A stretch of 5,230 nucleotides of DNA from a bacterium (lineage in GTDB: Bacteria > Actinomycetota > Acidimicrobiia > Acidimicrobiales > Bin134), in assembly GCA_028820035.1 (NCBI GenBank), contig JAPPKI010000246.1, forward strand, positions 1 to 5,230, given 5' to 3'. Below are positions 1 to 4,388 of the stretch, piece after piece. The notes below the pieces were generated by a model. It did not search any database, was not told the origin of the DNA, and saw only the letters and a program-made list of their open reading frames with translations. The stretch's first letter is position 1; the number at the start of each line of letters is the position of its first letter. The position numbers and the translations under genes are program-made.

Positions 1-56
1 GGGGGGGGGGGGGGCCGGGGGGGGGGGGCCTTCCCCCCCCCCGGCCCCCCCCCGGG
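1..56. repeat. Low-complexity poly-G/poly-C foldback at the window edge, probably artefact
   Basis: The run reads G14, CC, G12, CC, TT, C10, GG, C9, GGG. The left half (about 6-28) is the reverse complement of the right half (about 31-53): the CC at 15-16 faces the GG at 43-44, and only the two T at 31-32 give G-T pairs. Such a pure homopolymer foldback at a contig edge is best explained by poly-G read artefacts assembled with their complement, or by a palindromic amplification chimera. Ordinary mixed sequence begins at about 57. I see no coding potential here. Confidence 0.75.
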
Positions 57-131
57 CAGCGCCGCCCGGACGTGGCCGACCGACTGCACTCGGGTCGCTG
101 AGAGCCACCGGCAGCCGCCGCGGTCACCGCC

Positions 132-137
132 TACTCT
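132..137 (+). promoter_or_regulatory. Candidate -10 box (TACTCT) for a leaderless trpB2 transcript
   Basis: TACTCT fits the actinobacterial TAnnnT -10 consensus and ends six bases before the ATG at 144. That would place the transcription start at or next to the start codon. No purine-rich Shine-Dalgarno sequence lies between the box and the ATG (TGCGCC), which fits a leaderless mRNA. No convincing -35 element is visible at 16-18 bases upstream, which is common for such promoters. The same arrangement recurs before nuoA, which strengthens both calls. This is a pattern match only. Confidence 0.4.
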
Positions 138-143
138 TGCGCC

Positions 144-1508
144 ATGGCTGAACGCATCAAGACATTCCTGCCCGAAGAGCAGATGCCCACCCAGTGGTAC
201 AACGTGATCCCGGACCTGCCGGCGCCGCCCCCGCCGCCGCTGCACCCGGCCACGATGGAGCCGATCGGCCCCGACGCCCTGGCCCCGCTGTTCCCGATGG
301 CCCTCATCCTCCAGGAGGTCAGCGGCGACAGCCACATCGACATCCCCGACCCGATCCAGCAGGTGTACCGGCTGTGGCGCCCCACGCCGCTGATCCGCGC
401 TCGCAGGCTGGAGGAGGCCCTCGGAACCCCGGCGCGCATCTACTTCAAGTACGAGGGCGTCAGCCCCGTCGGGTCGCACAAGCCGAACACGGCGGTCCCC
501 CAGGCGTTCTACAACGCCGAGTCGGGCATCACCAAGATCACCACCGAAACCGGCGCCGGGCAGTGGGGTGCCGCCCTGGCGTTCGCCTGCCAGATGTTCG
601 GCCTGGAGTGCGAGGTGTGGCAGGTGCGCGCCTCCTACGACCAGAAGCCCTACCGGCGCTCGATGATGGAGACCTACGGCGCAACCGTGCATCCCAGCCC
701 GTCAACGGTGACCGACACCGGCCGCAAGCTGCTGGAGGCCGAGCCCGACAATCCCGGCAGCCTCGGCATCGCCATCAGCGAGGCGATCGAGGTGGCCGCC
801 CAGGATCCCCAGGCCCACTATTCCCTGGGCAGCGTCCTGAACCACGTGCTGCTGCACCAGACGGTGATCGGCGAGGAGGCTCTGCTGCAGCTCGCCGAAC
901 TGGGCGAGACGCCGGATCTCATCGTGGGTTGCACCGGCGGCGGGTCCAACTTCGCCGGGCTGTCGTTCCCATTCCTGCGCGAGAAGCTGGCCGGCAACAT
1001 GGCGCCGGTCATCCGCTGCGTCGAGCCGGCGGCCTGCCCGTCGTTCACCAAGGGCGTGTACACCTACGACTTCGGCGACATGGCCGGCTTCACCCCCCTC
1101 ATCAAGATGTACACCCTGGGGCACTCCTTCGTGCCGGCGCCCATCCACGCCGGCGGTCTGCGCTACCACGGAATGTCGCCGCTGCTCTCGCACATCTACG
1201 ACCTGGGCCTCCTGGAGGCCGAGGCCAAGGCCCAGTCGGAGTGCTTCGAGGCGGGCACGCTGTTCGCCCGCTGCGAGGGCATCATCCCCGCGCCCGAGCC
1301 CACGCACGCGCTGGCCTCGGCGGTGGCCGAAGCCCGCCGCTGTGCCGAGACGGGCGAGGAGAAGGTGATCCTCACGGCGCTGTGCGGCCACGGCCTGCTG
1401 GACCTGTCGGCCTACGACTCCTACCTGTCGGGTGAACTGCAGGATTACAGCTATCCCGCGGAGGCCATCGAGGCCGCCATGGCGGGTATCCCGAATCCGG
1501 CCGGCTGA
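144..1508 (+). CDS. trpB: TrpB2-type tryptophan synthase beta-like PLP-dependent enzyme
   Basis: This 454-residue fold-type II PLP enzyme belongs to the TrpB2 (TrpB-like) family, which condenses indole with serine to give tryptophan in the cytoplasm. The PLP lysine is K113 in SHKPNTA. The catalytic glutamate is E135 in ETGAGQWG, exactly 22 residues later, as between K87 and E109 of Salmonella TrpB. The glycine-rich phosphate loop is GGGSN (266-270). The TrpB2 family is longer at the N-terminus than TrpB1, and this length plus the WYNVIPDLP and LHP motifs near residues 18-35 fit it. C414 in the CGHG segment lies near where TrpB1 has its pyridine-nitrogen serine. Five consecutive prolines (28-32) may need EF-P for smooth translation. 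No trpA is in the window, which fits a stand-alone enzyme that may salvage indole. The ATG at 144 follows a candidate leaderless promoter. Confidence 0.93.
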   Translation: MAERIKTFLPEEQMPTQWYNVIPDLPAPPPPPLHPATMEPIGPDALAPLFPMALILQEVSGDSHIDIPDPIQQVYRLWRPTPLIRARRLEEALGTPARIYFKYEGVSPVGSHKPNTAVPQAFYNAESGITKITTETGAGQWGAALAFACQMFGLECEVWQVRASYDQKPYRRSMMETYGATVHPSPSTVTDTGRKLLEAEPDNPGSLGIAISEAIEVAAQDPQAHYSLGSVLNHVLLHQTVIGEEALLQLAELGETPDLIVGCTGGGSNFAGLSFPFLREKLAGNMAPVIRCVEPAACPSFTKGVYTYDFGDMAGFTPLIKMYTLGHSFVPAPIHAGGLRYHGMSPLLSHIYDLGLLEAEAKAQSECFEAGTLFARCEGIIPAPEPTHALASAVAEARRCAETGEEKVILTALCGHGLLDLSAYDSYLSGELQDYSYPAEAIEAAMAGIPNPAG

Positions 1509-1568
1509 GGCCGCCCGAGCCGTTGCCGGGACCCCGTTCCTAGCCGCCGTCGCGCGCCCACCGCTCGG

Positions 1569-1574
1569 TAGGCT
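1569..1574 (+). promoter_or_regulatory. Candidate -10 box (TAGGCT) for the nuo operon, leaderless nuoA
   Basis: TAGGCT matches TAnnnT and ends eight bases before the nuoA GTG at 1583. The spacing suits transcription starting on or very near the start codon. The eight bases between (CTGGCCCT) contain no Shine-Dalgarno motif. No clear -35 hexamer is visible. Together with the 74-base gap after trpB2, this suggests nuoA starts its own transcript rather than reading through from trpB2. No hairpin followed by a T-run is seen in 1509-1582, so read-through cannot be excluded. Confidence 0.45.
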
Positions 1575-1582
1575 CTGGCCCT

Positions 1583-1948
1583 GTGTCGGACTTCCTGCGC
1601 AGCTACCTGACGGTCGGTTTCTTCGCCGTCCTGGCGGTGCTGATGGTGGCCCTCATGCTGGGTCTGGGCGCCGTGCTGCGCCCCGACCGGCCGCAGAAGC
1701 AGAAGTACGTCACCTACGAGAGCGGCGTGGACCCCGTCGGGGAGGGCTGGTCGCAGAGCACGCTGCGGTACTACCTGTTCGCCCTGCTCTTCGTGATGTT
1801 CGACGTGGAGGCCGTGTTCATCTTCCCGTGGGCCACCCGCCTGGAGGTCTACGGGGTCTTCGGGCTCGTCGAGATGGCGATCTTCATCTTCATCCTGGCG
1901 CTGGGCCTGTTCTATGCCTGGCGCAAACGAGTCCTGCGATGGGTCTGA
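1583..1948 (+). CDS. nuoA: Complex I subunit A (NuoA, ND3 homologue)
   Basis: NuoA is a small membrane subunit of respiratory complex I; its first loop closes over the quinone cavity next to NuoB, NuoD and NuoH. The 121 residues are normal length. Three hydrophobic segments are visible at about 9-31, 65-85 and 95-115. The family signature is clear: YESG at 45-48 in the loop after helix 1, then LRYYLFALLFVMFDVEAVFIFPWA-like sequence around 61-84 with the conserved acidic pair D74 and E76. Position 47, where mitochondrial ND3 carries the redox-switch cysteine, is serine, as in some other bacterial NuoA proteins. The GTG start has no Shine-Dalgarno site but sits eight bases after a TAGGCT box. 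It is the first gene of the nuo operon; nuoB follows after 59 bases. Confidence 0.95.
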   Translation: MSDFLRSYLTVGFFAVLAVLMVALMLGLGAVLRPDRPQKQKYVTYESGVDPVGEGWSQSTLRYYLFALLFVMFDVEAVFIFPWATRLEVYGVFGLVEMAIFIFILALGLFYAWRKRVLRWV

Positions 1949-1953
1949 CCAGC

Positions 1954-1971
1954 CGGCGCGCCGGCGCGCCG
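1954..1971. repeat. 18-bp perfect GC palindrome in the nuoA-nuoB gap
   Basis: The sequence CGGCGCGCCGGCGCGCCG is its own reverse complement and contains two abutting GGCGCGCC octamers (1955-1962 and 1963-1970). It begins six bases after the nuoA stop. It has no loop and no following T-run, so it is not a standard terminator. It could form a short hairpin in mRNA between nuoA and nuoB, act as a protein-binding site, or be chance in very GC-rich spacer. Confidence 0.4.
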
Positions 1972-1992
1972 CGCCCCGCGGGAGGTCCAGCC

Positions 1993-1998
1993 GGAGGT
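1993..1998 (+). promoter_or_regulatory. Shine-Dalgarno site for nuoB
   Basis: GGAGGT lies nine bases before the ATG at 2008. A second GGAGG occurs at 1981-1985 but is too far away to act on this start. The in-frame TAG at 2005-2007 directly before the ATG means no longer NuoB is possible, so the start is fixed. Confidence 0.75.
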
Positions 1999-2007
1999 CA
2001 CCGGTAG

Positions 2008-2508
2008 ATGGGCCTCGTCGAGAGCGGCAAGATGCCCGCGCCCCTCACCAAGCTGCTGAACATCGGCCGCAAGTACTCGCTCTGGATGTACCAGTGGGGT
2101 CTGGCCTGCTGCGCCATCGAGATGGGCGCGGTGATCGGCTCGCCCCGCTACGACGTGATGCGCCTCGGGGTGATCCCGTTTCCCGCCAGCCCCCGGCAGG
2201 CCGACCTAGTGGTTATCTCGGGGACAGTCACCGACAAGATGGTGCCCTCGATTCTCCGCCTCTACCAGCAGATGCCCGACCCGAAGTACGTCATATCCAT
2301 GGGCTCGTGCGCCAACTGCGGAGGCCCGTACTGGGACTCCTACTCAGTGACCAAAGGCGTAGACCAGATCATTCCAGTGGATGTCTATGTGCCCGGTTGC
2401 CCCCCCCGGCCCGAGGCTCTGCTGGAAGGCATCGTGCTGCTTCAAGAGCGCATCATGAACGAGGACCCGGCCGCGCGGTGGCGAGGTGACCCAATTGTCG
2501 TCGACTGA
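2008..2508 (+). CDS. nuoB: Complex I subunit B (NuoB, carries cluster N2)
   Basis: NuoB (PSST/Nqo6 family) is a peripheral-arm subunit that holds the terminal [4Fe-4S] cluster N2, which passes electrons to quinone at the interface with NuoD and NuoH. All four expected ligands are present: tandem C34-C35 in [11 protein letters not shown]101 in [10 protein letters not shown], and C131 in [14 protein letters not shown]. The spacing from C101 to C131 is 30, one more than in E. coli or Thermus, because of an extra residue in the PYWDSYSV stretch (107-114). An additional cysteine, C104, lies three residues after C101. At 166 residues it is a compact NuoB with a short N-terminus. The gene overlaps the start of nuoC. 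Codons ending in A or T are rare in the first 65 codons (2) but frequent afterwards (22 of 101). Confidence 0.96.
   Translation: MGLVESGKMPAPLTKLLNIGRKYSLWMYQWGLACCAIEMGAVIGSPRYDVMRLGVIPFPASPRQADLVVISGTVTDKMVPSILRLYQQMPDPKYVISMGSCANCGGPYWDSYSVTKGVDQIIPVDVYVPGCPPRPEALLEGIVLLQERIMNEDPAARWRGDPIVVD
2483..2489 (+). promoter_or_regulatory. Shine-Dalgarno site that decides the nuoC start
   Basis: GAGGTGA, inside the nuoB coding region, matches the 16S anti-Shine-Dalgarno over seven bases and lies five bases before the TTG at 2495. It contains an in-frame GTG (2486-2488) that could itself be read as a start, but that GTG has no purine-rich site upstream of it. I therefore prefer the TTG. Confidence 0.55.
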
Positions 2509-3145
2509 CACCGACGCAACGACGGACGCAGGGGCCGAGGCCGACGAGCTCCGGGAAGCTTGGGCCGCCCGGCTGGCCGACGCGCTGGGCGACGGCTACG
2601 CGGAACACCACATCATCCCGGGCGGCGACCTGTGGGTGCGGGTGACCCGCGACTCGTGGACCGATGCGGCCACGGCCGCCCGCGACCAGCTCGGCTGCCA
2701 ATTCTTCGATTGGCTGTCGGCCATCGACTGGCTGCCTTCCCCCTACGGGCGGGATATGGACGCCCAAGAGGACAACCCCGAACCCAAGGCAGCCGACCCC
2801 ATGGAACAGGGCCACGCCGGGGGCCAGACCCGGTTCCAGATGGTGGTCCGCCTGTATTCCATCACCGAGCACATGGGCGTCACCATCAAGGCCGACCTGC
2901 CCAAAGACGATCTGAGCATCGACACCCTGATCCAGGTATACGCCGGTGCCGACTGGCACGAGCGGGAGGCCTGGGAGATGTTCGGGATCCACTTCAACAG
3001 CCATCCCGACCTCCGCCACATCTATCTGCCCGGCGAGTTCGAGGGGAATCCCCTCCGCAAAGACTTTCCGCTGCTGGCCCGGCGAGTGAAGCCCTGGCCC
3101 GGCATCGTGGATGTGGAGTTGTTCCCCGGCGAGGAAGGCCCGTGA
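2495..3145 (+). CDS. nuoC: Complex I subunit C (NuoC, 30-kDa subunit)
   Basis: NuoC is a peripheral-arm subunit without cofactors that packs against NuoD in the quinone-reduction module. The 30-kDa signature is intact: [14 protein letters not shown] at about 151-164, [10 protein letters not shown] at 170-179 and NPLRKDFPL at 185-193. The preceding [11 protein letters not shown] strand (about 113-123) also fits. Between the conserved [10 protein letters not shown] (70-79) and that strand lies a stretch of about 33 residues rich in D, E, P and G, which looks longer than in classical NuoC proteins. The protein is 216 residues from TTG 2495, or 219 from GTG 2486; the TTG is favoured by its ribosome binding site. 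The start overlaps nuoB by 14 bases and the stop overlaps nuoD as GTGA, so translation is probably coupled. nuoC and nuoD are separate genes, not fused as in E. coli. Confidence 0.94.
   Translation: MSSTDTDATTDAGAEADELREAWAARLADALGDGYAEHHIIPGGDLWVRVTRDSWTDAATAARDQLGCQFFDWLSAIDWLPSPYGRDMDAQEDNPEPKAADPMEQGHAGGQTRFQMVVRLYSITEHMGVTIKADLPKDDLSIDTLIQVYAGADWHEREAWEMFGIHFNSHPDLRHIYLPGEFEGNPLRKDFPLLARRVKPWPGIVDVELFPGEEGP
3131..3138 (+). promoter_or_regulatory. Shine-Dalgarno site for nuoD
   Basis: GAGGAAGG lies within the end of nuoC, three bases before the GTG at 3142; its GAGG core is seven bases away. This supports the GTG start and rules against the much longer open frame that extends upstream through nuoC, as well as the ATG at 3175, which lacks such a site. 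Confidence 0.65.
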
Positions 3146-4320
3146 CCGCGGTAGGCGCCGACCAGCGCCAGCAGATGGCCTATGTCGCCACCCAGGCGGC
3201 CGACGCCCGGCTGAACGTGGAGATCGAGACCGAGGGCATGACCCTCAACATCGGCCCCCAGCACCCGGCCACCCACGGCACGCTGCGGCTGGTGGCCCGA
3301 CTCGACGGCGAGCAGGTGGTGGAAGCCGAGCCCATCATGGGCTACATGCACCGGGGCTACGAGAAGCTGGCCGAAGTGCGGACTTACCCCCAGGTCACCA
3401 CCCTCATCAACCGCATCGACTGGCTGGGAAGCTTCGCCAACGAAGTGCCGTTCATCCTGGCCGCCGAGAAGCTGATGGAAGTGGAGGCCCCGCCTCGGGC
3501 CCAGTGGATCCGCACCGCGCTGTTCGAGCTGAGCCGAATCGCCAACATCACCCTGTTCTTGGGCGACATGGCGGTGCAGCTCGGCGCCCTCACCCCGGTG
3601 TTCATGGCCTTCCGCGACCGCGAGTTCGTGCTGAACCAGATCGAAGCGGCCACCGGCGGGCGCTTCCACCCCAACTTCGACCGCATCGGCGGCCTAAAAG
3701 ACGACCTGCCCCAGGGTTGGATCGACGACACCAAGCAGGCCATGGAGAAGATGCGCGACTTCTGCGACGAGTTCGAGGAGCTGGTGCTGGGCAATGAGAT
3801 CTTCCAGGCCCGCAGCCGGGGCATCGGCATCGTGCCAGCCGAAGTGGGCCTGGCCTACGGGCTCTCGGGCGCCAACATCCGGGCCAGCGGGGTGGATTGG
3901 GACCTGCGCCGCGACGGCCATGAGGCCTTGGCCTACGACCAGGTGGATTGGAAGGTTTGGACCCACCCCGACGGCGACTCCTTCGCCCGCTACTGGGTGA
4001 GGCTCCAGGAGACCCGAGAGGCCACCCACATCGTGGATCAGCTCTTGGACGGGCTGCCATCGGGCCCGATCATGGCCAAGGTGCCCCGCATCATCAAGGT
4101 GCCCGCCGGTGAGGCCTACGCCGCCACCGAGAACCCGCTGGGGGAGATGGGCTACTACGTGGTGAGCAAGGGTGACTTGGTGCCGTTCCGGGTCAAGATC
4201 CGCTCGGCCAGCTTCTCCAACATCTCCATCACCCCGTGGCTGCTCAAGGGCGTGTATGTGCCCGACATCATCACCATCTTGGCCAGCTTGTACTTCATCC
4301 TGGGAGACATCGACCGATGA
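3142..4320 (+). CDS. nuoD: Complex I subunit D (NuoD, 49-kDa subunit)
   Basis: NuoD descends from the large subunit of [NiFe] hydrogenases and forms most of the quinone headgroup pocket next to NuoB. The 392 residues are close to family length. Visible motifs are NIGPQHPATHGTLRL (36-50), GYMHRGYEKL (67-76), PPRAQWIRTALFELSRI (117-133), LGALTPVFMAFRDRE (147-161), GGLKDDLPQGW (183-193), ASGVDWDLR (248-256), NPLGEMGYY (331-339) and the C-terminal GDIDR. There are no nickel-ligand cysteine pairs, as expected for complex I. Aligned by eye with Thermus Nqo4, quinone-site His38 is kept (H45), but Tyr87 is W94 and Asp139 is Q146. The sequence recalls the divergent NuoD2 type of some Streptomyces. The start is GTG, overlapping nuoC by four bases; the final 56 bases are repeated just downstream. 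Confidence 0.95.
   Translation: MTAVGADQRQQMAYVATQAADARLNVEIETEGMTLNIGPQHPATHGTLRLVARLDGEQVVEAEPIMGYMHRGYEKLAEVRTYPQVTTLINRIDWLGSFANEVPFILAAEKLMEVEAPPRAQWIRTALFELSRIANITLFLGDMAVQLGALTPVFMAFRDREFVLNQIEAATGGRFHPNFDRIGGLKDDLPQGWIDDTKQAMEKMRDFCDEFEELVLGNEIFQARSRGIGIVPAEVGLAYGLSGANIRASGVDWDLRRDGHEALAYDQVDWKVWTHPDGDSFARYWVRLQETREATHIVDQLLDGLPSGPIMAKVPRIIKVPAGEAYAATENPLGEMGYYVVSKGDLVPFRVKIRSASFSNISITPWLLKGVYVPDIITILASLYFILGDIDR
4265..4320 (+). repeat. Tandem repeat copy 1: 3' end of nuoD
   Basis: This 56-base segment encodes the last 18 residues of NuoD and ends in ATGA. It recurs at 4333-4388, an offset of 68 bases, with 53 of 56 bases identical. The three differences (ATC/ATT, TTG/CTG, TAC/TAT) are all synonymous in the nuoD reading. 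The unit includes a GGGAG motif (4302-4306) ten bases before the ATG at 4317, so it carries a ribosome binding site plus stop/start junction. Confidence 0.95.
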
Positions 4321-4388
4321 GTACCCCGGCAAACATCATCACCATTCTGGCCAGCTTGTATTTCATCCTGGGAGACATCGACCGATGA
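4317..4388 (+). other. Possible 23-codon coupling ORF between nuoD and nuoH, made by the repeat
   Basis: A short open frame starts at the ATG that overlaps the nuoD stop (ATGA, 4317-4320), begins MSTPAN, then repeats the NuoD tail from IITILAS to GDIDR and stops in the ATGA that opens nuoH (4385-4388). GGGAG at 4302-4306 is a plausible ribosome binding site. The peptide is partly hydrophobic but probably too short for an independent function. It may simply keep ribosomes moving from nuoD to nuoH, or it may be an untranslated remnant of a recombined second nuoD tail. I do not know of a named family for it. Translation is unproven. Confidence 0.35.
4333..4388 (+). repeat. Tandem repeat copy 2: duplicated nuoD tail before nuoH
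   Basis: This is the second copy of the nuoD 3' end. Between the copies lie 12 bases (4321-4332) not shared with copy 1. It carries its own GGGAG (4370-4374) ten bases before the nuoH ATG at 4385, so this copy supplies the nuoH ribosome binding site and start context. The 68-base offset is not a multiple of three, so copy 2 is read in a different frame from nuoD itself. Confidence 0.95.

Noticed and set aside
1..56. G-quadruplex or telomere-like terminal element
   Set aside because: The near-perfect homopolymer foldback lacks a regular repeat unit and sits at the very contig edge, so a technical artefact is the simpler explanation.
702..1391. A 229-codon open frame on the - strand opposite trpB2
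   Set aside because: It lies antisense to a well-supported gene, has His/Gly/Arg-rich composition and no recognisable domain; long antisense frames are expected at this GC content.
194..1435. A 413-codon open frame on the + strand inside trpB2
   Set aside because: It is an out-of-frame shadow in GC-rich sequence with Arg/Gly/Pro-rich translation; TrpB2 in the other frame has full catalytic motifs.
1509..1582. Possible terminator after trpB2, using CCGAGC (1515-1520) and GCTCGG (1563-1568)
   Set aside because: The arms are 42 bases apart, no T-run follows, and the second arm abuts the candidate promoter; likely chance in GC-rich spacer.
2560..3141. Upstream extension of the nuoD reading frame through nuoC, giving a 586-codon open frame
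   Set aside because: The translated extension is Arg/Gly/Pro-rich and matches no family, while the overlapping frame is clearly NuoC. The GTG at 3142 has a ribosome binding site and the typical GTGA overlap.
3142..4320. [NiFe]-hydrogenase large subunit instead of NuoD
   Set aside because: The nickel-binding CxxC pairs are absent, the sequence has NuoD motifs throughout, and the neighbours are nuoA, nuoB, nuoC and nuoH.
3694..4332. Antisense open frames opposite nuoD and the repeat, including one with an internal repeated peptide
   Set aside because: The internal peptide repeat is just the DNA duplication at 4265-4388 read on the other strand; no family resemblance or start signal supports expression.
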